DNA from: Bacteroidales bacterium UBA4073
GTDB lineage: Bacteria; Bacteroidota; Bacteroidia; Bacteroidales; Tenuifilaceae
Direction: 5' to 3'
Length of the DNA stretch: 5,296 nucleotides
Assembly: GCA_002383425.1 (NCBI GenBank)
Contig: DFYV01000175.1
Span: 3,333-8,628, forward strand
The notes under the pieces are model-generated. The model made no database searches. It had not been told where the DNA came from and was given only the letters and a program-made list of their open reading frames with translations. Within the stretch, counting starts at the first letter, position 1. Each line of letters opens with the position of its first letter. Positions 1 through 5,260 of this stretch are shown here, piece after piece. Made by a program: the position numbers and the translations under genes.

Positions 1-21
1 ATCAACCATCAACCATCAACT
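1..21. repeat. 7-bp tandem repeat (ATCAACC)
   Basis: Three consecutive heptamers, ATCAACC, ATCAACC and ATCAACT, begin at the first base, so the array probably continues outside the window. It lies beyond the probable terminator of the dehydrogenase gene. No function can be read from it. It is listed because the other non-coding intervals also carry short tandem repeats. Confidence 0.75.
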
Positions 22-75
22 AATCCTACAGCTTCGCCCTGTCAGTCACACTAAGTATGACCTAGCAGGGATTAG
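20..75. repeat. imperfect palindrome downstream of the dehydrogenase gene
   Basis: CTAATCC (20-26) is the exact reverse complement of GGATTAG (69-75). Inside it, CCCTG (37-41) and CAGGG (66-70) are complementary, as are GTCA (45-48) and TGAC (58-61). The outer 7-bp and the 5-bp pairings share bases 69-70, so they are partly alternative. In a minus-strand transcript the inner hairpin becomes continuous through a U-G pair. It could be a decayed palindromic repeat or a secondary transcript-end structure; the sequence does not decide. Confidence 0.4.
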
Positions 76-133
76 CAGTGCGAAAATAATACAATTTGTG
101 TAATTAACTTTAAACCTTTACGATCAATTATTA

Positions 134-155
134 ACAAAGCCCCATATAGGGGCTT
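134..155 (-). terminator. probable intrinsic terminator of the dehydrogenase gene
   Basis: A 7-bp perfect GC-rich stem, AAGCCCC (137-143) and GGGGCTT (149-155), encloses the 5-base loop ATATA. Read on the minus strand, the stem begins 31 bases after the dehydrogenase stop codon and is followed by a moderately T-rich tail (TTTGTTAATAATT). Position, stem and tail fit a rho-independent terminator ending this transcript. The tail is interrupted, so strength is uncertain. A run of nine T on the minus strand (185-177) lies directly after the stop codon, ahead of the stem. Confidence 0.5.
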
Positions 156-185
156 AAGGTATTGAACTACAATATGAAAAAAAAA

Positions 186-1478
186 TTACAGGCTCCAGTA
201 AGTTAACCCCTTAATTTTGCCCCTGTATATGCCTTTCACGTCAACAAAGATGCAACCGGGATTGGCAAGGTTACTAAACCATTTTTCGTCGATATTCAGG
301 TATTGCTGATGGCTTACTGCCATGATAATGGCATCGTATTTACCGGCAGGACCGGCAGAGAGTTCAAAACCATACTCCTCTTTTACCTCATGGCTATCGG
401 CAAAGGCATCAATAACATCGATTTTATTAACTCCAAACGATTTTAGCTCGTTGTATATATCAACCACTTTTGAGTTACGGATATCGCTTACATTTTCCTT
501 AAAGGTAACCCCCATGATAAGCACCCGCGACTCCTTGGGGTTTTTGTCGGCAGCAATAATTTTCTTTACGGTTTGCTTGGCCACATAGCCACCCATGGAA
601 TCGTTGATGAAACGTCCGGCAGTAATGATTTGGGGGTGATACCCAAGTTCCTTTGCCTTGTAAACCAGGTAGTACGGATCGACACCAATGCAGTGGCCAC
701 CAACCAGACCGGGGTAGAATCTCAGGAAATTCCACTTGGTGCCGGCAGCTTCAAGAACCTCGTAGGTGTTAATTCCCATGCGGCTGAAAATTATGGAAAG
801 CTCATTCATGAAGGCAATGTTGATATCGCGCTGGGTATTCTCAATGATCTTGGCAGCCTCTGCAACCTTGATGGAACTTGCCCGGTGAATACCGGCTTTG
901 ATTATAAGCTCATAGGTTTTGGCAATCTCCTCGGCCGATTCGGCATCGCAACCCGATGTAATCTTTTTGATACTAGTGAGCGTATGCTCCTTATCGCCCG
1001 GGTTGATACGTTCGGGCGAAAAACCTACCTTAAAATCCTGGATATATTTTAATCCCGAAACCTCTTCGAGAAGTGGAACGCAATCCTCCTCGGTGCAACC
1101 GGGGTAAACGGTTGACTCGTAAACCACATAATCGCCTTTTTTGAGAACCTGCCCCACGGTTCGGGTGGCAGCAAGCAAGGGTTTTAAATCGGGCAGATTA
1201 TGCTCATCGATAGGGGTTGGCACGGCAACAACATAGAACTTAGCCTTGCGAATATCATCGATGTTGGCCGAATACTCGATATCGCAACCAGCAAAGGCTT
1301 CGGGTTCCAGCTCGTGGCTGGGATCAATCCCCTTTTTCATCAGCTCAACCCTATCGGGTTTAATATCGAATCCAATAACCGATAGCTTACGGGCAAATTC
1401 AAGAGCTATGGGTAACCCCACATAGCCGAGACCAATAACGGCAAGTTTTTCTTTCTTAGATACAAGTTCGTTGTACAT
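186..1478 (-). CDS. tviB: UDP-N-acetylhexosamine 6-dehydrogenase, TviB/WbpO type
   Basis: Cytosolic nucleotide-sugar dehydrogenase, 430 residues, a normal length for the UDP-glucose/GDP-mannose dehydrogenase superfamily. Enzymes of this type oxidise C6 of a UDP-N-acetylhexosamine to the carboxylate using two NAD+. The Rossmann motif GLGYVGLP is at residues 16-23, VPTP at 86-89, ESTVYPGCTEE near 121-131, a central helix with KVAEAAKIIENTQRD at 204-218, and the catalytic cysteine C263 in GGHCIGVDPYY. The C-terminal UDP-binding domain starts near 315. The central stretch KWNFLRFYPGLVGGHCIGVDPYY follows the TviB/WbpO pattern rather than the PAO1 WbpA pattern, so the substrate could be UDP-GlcNAc or UDP-GalNAc. 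The three neighbouring genes favour UDP-GlcNAc. The start is firm: an in-frame TAG lies at 1508-1506 with no other start codon between. No Shine-Dalgarno is visible. A 738-bp repeat-filled gap separates it from the upstream gene, so it may be transcribed on its own. Confidence 0.93.
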   Translation of the reverse strand: MYNELVSKKEKLAVIGLGYVGLPIALEFARKLSVIGFDIKPDRVELMKKGIDPSHELEPEAFAGCDIEYSANIDDIRKAKFYVVAVPTPIDEHNLPDLKPLLAATRTVGQVLKKGDYVVYESTVYPGCTEEDCVPLLEEVSGLKYIQDFKVGFSPERINPGDKEHTLTSIKKITSGCDAESAEEIAKTYELIIKAGIHRASSIKVAEAAKIIENTQRDINIAFMNELSIIFSRMGINTYEVLEAAGTKWNFLRFYPGLVGGHCIGVDPYYLVYKAKELGYHPQIITAGRFINDSMGGYVAKQTVKKIIAADKNPKESRVLIMGVTFKENVSDIRNSKVVDIYNELKSFGVNKIDVIDAFADSHEVKEEYGFELSAGPAGKYDAIIMAVSHQQYLNIDEKWFSNLANPGCIFVDVKGIYRGKIKGLTYWSL

Positions 1479-1513
1479 AGCTATAAATTTATTTATGAGT
1501 TCAGTCTAAAAAG

Positions 1514-1757
1514 TTTATAAAGTTCGTAAAGTTCATAAAGTTCATAAAGTTCATAAAGTTGAAAGTTCGTAAAGTTTGTAAAGTTCGAAAAGTTCGTAAA
1601 GTTCATAAAGTTCGTAAAGTTCATAAAGTTCATAAAGTTGAAAGTTCACCCTGTGAAATAATTTTGCGTGGCAAAATTACCCTGTTAAATAAAATCTCTG
1701 ATTTTCTTTTGCAAAAGCAAAATATTTAATAGGGTATTTCACAGGGTGAATAAAGTT
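1514..1757. repeat. 9-bp tandem array (TTCRTAAAG), interrupted by an inserted element
   Basis: From 1514 to 1644 the sequence is thirteen units of consensus TTCRTAAAG (variants TTTATAAAG, TTTGTAAAG, TTCGAAAAG) plus two shortened 7-bp units TTGAAAG (1559-1565, 1638-1644). A larger duplication is visible: two TTCATAAAG units followed by TTGAAAG and TTC occur at 1541 and again at 1620, 79 bp apart. A split unit follows, TTCA (1645-1648) and TAAAG (1751-1755), separated by the palindromic element. The array ends 35 bp upstream of the dehydrogenase start codon, so it would form much of that gene's leader if transcription starts further upstream. No promoter motif is recognisable within it. Confidence 0.9.
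1645..1750. mobile_element. multibranched palindromic element, possible MITE/REP-like insertion
   Basis: A 106-base element that can pair with itself almost completely. The outer stem TTCACCCTGTGAAAT (1645-1659) matches 1736-1750 over 15 bp without mismatch. Inside it are hairpin B (1660-1678, 8-bp stem AATTTTGC, loop GTG); inner stem C, ACCCTGTTAAAT (1679-1690) with 1724-1735, 12 pairs of which one is G-T; hairpin D (1691-1705, AAAATC, loop TCT); and hairpin E (1707-1722, TTTTGC, loop AAAA). Only 1706 and 1723 plus the three loops remain unpaired. There is no ORF. Deleting 1649-1750 rejoins TTCA and TAAAG into a perfect unit of the surrounding 9-bp array, with no target-site duplication needed. 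This suggests insertion of a non-autonomous element, although a structured RNA or extragenic palindrome is also possible. The class is not established. Confidence 0.55.
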
Positions 1758-1886
1758 AAAACATTGAAAATAAGGTTTATATATTTATTGCACAACGTTT
1801 TTTAAAATACTGATAATTAAAAACATAGCTTGTTTTGCTAAAATAAAACATGCTTTTTATACCGGACTCATTCTTATTTCTCCTAT
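1758..1886. other. AT-rich spacer with no recognisable feature
   Basis: About 130 bases of AT-rich sequence between the two arrays. I find no gene, no convincing terminator, and no match to the Bacteroidota -7 promoter motif (TANNTTTG) on the minus strand. It contains a loose direct repeat of AAAACAT followed by GCTT (around 1822 and 1846). A promoter for the dehydrogenase gene could be here or further upstream, but nothing in the sequence identifies it. Confidence 0.5.
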
Positions 1887-2190
1887 TTCGTTCTGTCGTG
1901 CTATCTTGCTTTCGTGCCTTCGTGCTTTCGTCCCTTCGTTCTTTCGTGCTATCGTCCCTTCGTGCCATCGTGCCTTCGTGCTATCGTCCCTTCGTGCTAT
2001 CGTGCCTTCGTGCTATCGTCCCTTCGTGCCTTCGTGCCTTCGTGCTATCGTCCCTTCGTGCTTTCGTCCCTTCGTGCTTTCGTCCCTTCGTGCCTTCGTG
2101 CCTTCGTGCTATCGTGCCTTCGTGCTATCGTCCCTTCGTGCTTTCGTCCCTTCGTGCCTTCGTGCTATCGTGCTATCGTGCCCTCGTACT
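1887..2190. repeat. 304-bp octamer tandem array (WTCGTSCY), 38 units
   Basis: Thirty-eight consecutive 8-bp units in one unbroken register, with no insertion or deletion. The core TCGT at unit positions 2-5 is present in 37 of 38 units (exception ATCTTGCT at 1903-1910). Nearly all variation falls at positions 1 (T or A), 6 (G or C) and 8 (C or T). Nine units read WTCGTCCC, and each is preceded by TTCGTGCT, so a 16-bp composite recurs nine times. The array is GC-richer than its flanks and almost devoid of A on the plus strand. It begins 26 bp past the oxidoreductase stop codon. Because 8 is not a multiple of 3 and the units create no plus-strand stop codon, all three plus frames stay open and encode the same repeating octapeptide. 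I treat those frames as artefacts, not genes. Confidence 0.93.
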
Positions 2191-2216
2191 TTTTAGAGCA
2201 TACTCATACTCATGAT

Positions 2217-3161
2217 TCAAATTAAATGTTTACAGTAAGGGTGATAATCGCCAGTTAACCCAATGGGTGTCATATTACGGATGGTGTAAACTGTTTCGAT
2301 GGAAATTCGGGCATCCTCAATCCCAAAGCTATTACCGGCAAGTATTTCGCGGTAGCTGGCAGTGTGCAAATCGGTAAAACCCTCGCTGAACTCCAGCTCC
2401 TCATCGCCTATACGGATTGAACGGTAGGTGCGCTGCCCCTTGAGTTTAATATCGTCAGGTATATCATTATAGTCAACGCTTAAATACCAACGAACGCGAG
2501 CTTTTTCAAGCTCTAAAAAACCGGCAGCCTTATCGGGGCGCGAAATATGTACCACGTTCGATTTAACATTGCCAAAAATCCAGGTGAGCATATCGAAAAA
2601 GTGAACGCCGATATTGGTAGCTACCCCACCCGACTTCTGGGCATCGCCCTTCCACGAAATAAAGTACCAGCGACCGCGGCTGGTAATATAGGTAAGGTCG
2701 ATATCAAAAACTTTATCCTTAGGAGCATTGTCAATTTGCCTTTTCAGCTCAATGATAGCAGGATGCAGCCTGAGCTGAAGAATTGTACTGATACGCTGCC
2801 CTGTTTCCTTTTCAATCTCAGCAAGTGCTTCGATATTCCATGGGTTTAAAACGATAGGTTTTTCGCAGATAGCATTAGCTCCCTGACGGAGAGCAAAACG
2901 GATGTGGGAATCGTGCAGGTAGTTTGGCGTGCAAATACTAACGTAATCAACCTTTACGCCCTGCCGCTTAAGCTTATCGATATGCCTGTCGAACCTTTCG
3001 TATTCCACAAAAAAATCGGCATTTGGGAAAAAACTGTCCATAATACCAACACAATCGTGCTTGTCGAGTGCAGCCAGCAGATTATTGCTGGTTTCCTTAA
3101 TCGCTTTAAGGTGGCGGGGCGCAATATAACCGGCAGCGCCAATAAGTGCAAAATTCTTCAT
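2217..3161 (-). CDS. wbpB: UDP-GlcNAcA 3-dehydrogenase, WbpB/WlbA type (Gfo/Idh/MocA family)
   Basis: NAD-dependent oxidoreductase of 314 residues, the usual length for WbpB/WlbA. It is expected to oxidise C3 of UDP-2-acetamido-2-deoxy-glucuronate to the 3-keto sugar, the substrate of the aminotransferase in this cluster. In the P. aeruginosa pathway the NADH is re-oxidised with the 2-oxoglutarate released by that aminotransferase. The N-terminal Rossmann fold has GAAGYIAPRH at 8-17, CTPNYLH at 77-83 and the family EKP motif at 100-102 with K101. The C-terminal sheet domain has GVHFFDMLTW at 185-194 with a conserved histidine at 187. The ATG lies 3 bases after the acetyltransferase stop codon, so the two are almost certainly co-transcribed and probably translationally coupled. 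No Shine-Dalgarno is seen. The octamer array follows the stop codon. Confidence 0.93.
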   Translation of the reverse strand: MKNFALIGAAGYIAPRHLKAIKETSNNLLAALDKHDCVGIMDSFFPNADFFVEYERFDRHIDKLKRQGVKVDYVSICTPNYLHDSHIRFALRQGANAICEKPIVLNPWNIEALAEIEKETGQRISTILQLRLHPAIIELKRQIDNAPKDKVFDIDLTYITSRGRWYFISWKGDAQKSGGVATNIGVHFFDMLTWIFGNVKSNVVHISRPDKAAGFLELEKARVRWYLSVDYNDIPDDIKLKGQRTYRSIRIGDEELEFSEGFTDLHTASYREILAGNSFGIEDARISIETVYTIRNMTPIGLTGDYHPYCKHLI

Positions 3162-3164
3162 TAT

Positions 3165-3743
3165 TTATTCTATTCGAAAAACCTGATTATTCTCGAGCCT
3201 ATATTTTTGTTTACTTTCGGGGCAAATAGCAATGCCATCGCCATTAAACTCTAAACGATGGCCATACTCGCTCATCCAGCCAATTTGGCGGGCAGGATTA
3301 CCAACCACCAGCGCATAGGGTTTTACATCCTTAGTAACCACAGCACCTGCACCCACAAACGAGAATTCCCCAAGCGTAACACCACAAACAATGGTAGCAT
3401 TAGCTCCAATGGTAGCACTGCGTTTAACCAAGGTGGTCATATACTCGCTCTTACGGGCAATGGCGCTACGGGGGTTAATTACATTGGTAAAAACCATGGA
3501 AGGGCCAAGGAACACATCATCCTCACAAATTACTCCGGTGTAAATCGATACGTTATTCTGAACCTTTACGTTCCGACCTAATTTAACCCCTGGCGAAACC
3601 ACCACGTTTTGCCCGATATTGCAGCTTTCGCCAATTTCGCAACCGGTCATAATATGGCTGAAATGCCAGATTTTTGTTCCTGCACCAATTACACAACCCT
3701 GGTCGATTACTGCAGTTTCATGGGCAAAATAGGTATTCTCCAT
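3165..3743 (-). CDS. wbpD: UDP-GlcNAc(3NH2)A N-acetyltransferase, WbpD/WlbB type
   Basis: Acetyl-CoA-dependent acyltransferase of 192 residues, matching the family length of about 190. It is expected to acetylate the C3 amino group of UDP-2-acetamido-3-amino-2,3-dideoxy-glucuronate. From about residue 8 to 150 it is a left-handed parallel beta-helix of hexapeptide turns (for example CVIGAG, CEIGES, CNIGQN, ATIGAN). KIWHFSHI is at 24-31, and FTNVINPR at 85-92 holds the family asparagine here at 87. VVGNPARQIGW (146-156) ends the helix, and a short tail carries CPESKQKY (174-181). I chose the ATG at 3743 because MENTYFAHETAVID aligns with the family N-terminus. An in-frame ATG at 3785 would add 14 unrelated residues. 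No Shine-Dalgarno is visible. The stop codon is 3 bases before the oxidoreductase gene, while a 381-bp non-coding gap separates it from the upstream aminotransferase gene. Confidence 0.94.
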   Translation of the reverse strand: MENTYFAHETAVIDQGCVIGAGTKIWHFSHIMTGCEIGESCNIGQNVVVSPGVKLGRNVKVQNNVSIYTGVICEDDVFLGPSMVFTNVINPRSAIARKSEYMTTLVKRSATIGANATIVCGVTLGEFSFVGAGAVVTKDVKPYALVVGNPARQIGWMSEYGHRLEFNGDGIAICPESKQKYRLENNQVFRIE

Positions 3744-4124
3744 AAATTGAATTTTCTGAATTCCTGATAGTAATAAATGGCGCAATTTTACATAAAAATT
3801 AGTTCATACAAAAGCAAAATTTTCAAAAGAATCTACCAATGAGTTACACGGAGTTACACAGAGGTAACACAAAGTTTCACAGAGTAACACATTGTGTAAC
3901 TCTGTGTGTACATAGTGTAACTCTGTGAAACAATTCAAGTATTAGCATTCAATCCAGTATAGTATCACGACTTGACCCAATATTATCTGGAGAGTTATGC
4001 AGGGGTTCACTGCGTTTAAATTTTTATTATTCTAAAGAAAGTTACGTCAAATTATCATACAATGAAAATTTTGTTAAATATTGATTCTCAAGCATGGGAC
4101 AGGAACTTTGAAATTACTTCTAAT
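3744..4124. other. intergenic region between wbpE and wbpD
   Basis: A 381-bp gap that interrupts an otherwise compact cluster. It contains the 10-bp repeat array with its inverted half (3841-3931), an AT-rich segment on each side, and a very short plus-strand ORF at the far end. I found no match to the Bacteroidota -7 motif on the minus strand and no classical terminator with a T tail. Whether wbpD and wbpB are transcribed from wbpE or from a promoter here cannot be settled by reading. Confidence 0.6.
3841..3931. repeat. 10-bp tandem array turning into its own inverted copy
   Basis: Five direct units of about 10-11 bp run from 3841 to 3890 (GAGTTACACG, GAGTTACACA, GAGGTAACACA, AAGTTTCACA, GAGTAACAC). 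From 3893 to 3931 related units appear in the opposite orientation (TGTGTAACTC, GTGTAACTCTGTGAAAC). The arms 3874-3890 and 3915-3931 are complementary over 17 bp with one mismatch. A second pairing, 3878-3891 with 3893-3906 (13 of 14), is nearly loop-free, so alternative hairpins or a cruciform are possible. In a read-through transcript from wbpE to wbpD this would be a strong structure, but no T-run follows it on the minus strand, so it is not a typical intrinsic terminator. Confidence 0.85.
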
Positions 4125-4136
4125 TTACTCTTTTAG
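4062..4136 (+). other. short plus-strand ORF, possible gene remnant
   Basis: An ATG-initiated reading frame of 24 codons (peptide begins MKILLNIDSQAW) ends with TAG and overlaps the 3' end of the aminotransferase gene by 12 bases. Its opening, a basic residue followed by a hydrophobic strand and an acidic residue, resembles the start of many cytosolic alpha/beta enzymes. It could be the surviving N-terminus of a lost gene on the opposite strand, or chance. No ribosome binding site or promoter is evident. I do not recognise a family. Confidence 0.15.
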
Positions 4137-5258
4137 TAAATCCAGAAAATTATCAGTAATATATTTTATGGTATCGTCGGTTAGTTCGGTGTGCATGGGC
4201 AACGAAATTACCGAAGAAGAGAGATAATCGGAAACCTGAAACGATCGGCCAAAGTTAAACCCCCGATAAGGTTCAAAAGCCTTTTGTTTATGTAAGGGTA
4301 TGGGGTAGTAAACCATAGTGGGTATGCCCAGGTCTGCCAAATCTTTTTGCAGCTTATCGCGATTGGTATTGGTAAGTTTCAGGGTGTACTGATGAAAGAT
4401 ATGGTTGCTCCATTTTGCTCGTGCCGGTATTATAACCTTACCACAAGGTCGTAGCATTTCATCGTATTTGTTTGCTGCATTTAAACGGGCTTTATTGTAT
4501 TCATTGAGGTATTTCAGCTTTACCCGGAGTATGGCAGCCTGTATGGTATCGAGGCGGGAGTTTACCCCTATCCTGTCGTGATGGTAACGGACTTTCATTC
4601 CGTGATTGGCAATTGAGCGAATTTCGTCAGCTAAAGTGTCGTCGTTGGTAAATATTGCTCCGCCATCGCCATAGCAGCCAAGATTCTTGGAGGGGAAAAA
4701 TGATGTTGTGCCAATAGTACCAATTGTTCCGGCTTTGGAAACCCGACCATCGGAATGGTAGTAATCGGCACCAAGCGCCTGGGCTGCGTCTTCAATCACG
4801 TAAAGGTTATGCCGTTGAGCAATTCGCATTACCTCATCCATATTGGCGCACTGCCCAAACAGGTGAACCGGGATAATTGCCTTGGTTTTGGGTGTAATGG
4901 CTTCCTCTAACCTTTTAATATCAATGGTAAAGGTTGATGGGTCAACATCAACCAGAATTGGAGTTAACCCCAGAAGGGCAACCACCTCAACCGTGGCAAT
5001 AAAGGTAAAATCGGGGGTAATGACCTCATCACCGGGTTTTAAACCAAGAGCCATTAGCGCAATTTGAAGGGCATCGGTTCCATTGGCACAGCCTATTACG
5101 TGTTTTACCCCCAGGTATTTAGCCAGCTCATCCTGAAATAAGCCAACCTCTTTCCCTTTAATAAATGCTGTGCTGTCGATAACGTCCTGTATGGCAGCAT
5201 CAATCTCATCTTTTATTTTAAGGTACTGACCCTTAAGGTCGCACATCTGGATGTTCAT
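4125..5258 (-). CDS. wbpE: UDP-3-keto-GlcNAcA aminotransferase, WbpE/WlbC type (DegT/DnrJ/EryC1 family)
   Basis: PLP-dependent sugar aminotransferase of 377 residues, within the usual 360-380 for the DegT/DnrJ/EryC1/StrS family. It is expected to move an amino group from glutamate to C3 of the 3-keto sugar made by the WbpB-type enzyme, giving UDP-2-acetamido-3-amino-2,3-dideoxy-glucuronate and 2-oxoglutarate. GCANGTDAL at 56-64 binds the cofactor phosphate, VHLFGQ is at 131-136, and EDAAQALGA at 156-164 holds the aspartate (D157) facing the pyridine nitrogen. SFFPSKNLGCYGDGGA at 186-201 carries the Schiff-base lysine K191. YYPIPLHKQ (317-325) and the LPMHTELTDD tail are typical of the small domain. 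The ATG at 5258 gives the normal N-terminus (a DLKGQY-like start). No Shine-Dalgarno is present; the visible leader is a 7-bp repeat. It is the first gene of the visible cluster in transcription order. Family membership is certain; the exact sugar substrate is inferred from the neighbours. Confidence 0.92.
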   Translation of the reverse strand: MNIQMCDLKGQYLKIKDEIDAAIQDVIDSTAFIKGKEVGLFQDELAKYLGVKHVIGCANGTDALQIALMALGLKPGDEVITPDFTFIATVEVVALLGLTPILVDVDPSTFTIDIKRLEEAITPKTKAIIPVHLFGQCANMDEVMRIAQRHNLYVIEDAAQALGADYYHSDGRVSKAGTIGTIGTTSFFPSKNLGCYGDGGAIFTNDDTLADEIRSIANHGMKVRYHHDRIGVNSRLDTIQAAILRVKLKYLNEYNKARLNAANKYDEMLRPCGKVIIPARAKWSNHIFHQYTLKLTNTNRDKLQKDLADLGIPTMVYYPIPLHKQKAFEPYRGFNFGRSFQVSDYLSSSVISLPMHTELTDDTIKYITDNFLDLLKE

Positions 5259-5260
5259 GG

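Noticed and set aside
573..1052. Plus-strand frame of 159 codons opposite the dehydrogenase gene
   Set aside because: It lies fully within a gene whose motifs and length are complete on the minus strand. The antisense product shows no recognisable motif.
1672..1679. Match to the Bacteroidota -7 promoter motif (TAATTTTG on the minus strand)
   Set aside because: It lies inside a hairpin arm of the palindromic element and has no TTTG at the proper upstream spacing.
1777..1968. Minus-strand frame of 63 codons running out of the octamer array
   Set aside because: Its first half is array-derived charged low complexity and the rest is AT-rich spacer. No family resemblance.
1514..2190. Possible CRISPR array
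   Set aside because: Units are 8-9 bp and contiguous, with no unique spacers, and no cas genes are present.
1850..2225. Three overlapping plus-strand open frames of about 96-121 codons
   Set aside because: They are entirely the octamer array read in three phases, giving the same low-complexity octapeptide, with no start context and no flanking coding signal.
3744..3785. N-terminal extension of the acetyltransferase to the ATG at 3785
   Set aside because: The extra 14 residues do not resemble the family N-terminus, and the protein from 3743 already has the normal length.
3874..3931. Intrinsic terminator after wbpE
   Set aside because: The stem is strong but AT-containing and more than 190 bases past the stop codon, and no T-run follows on the minus strand.
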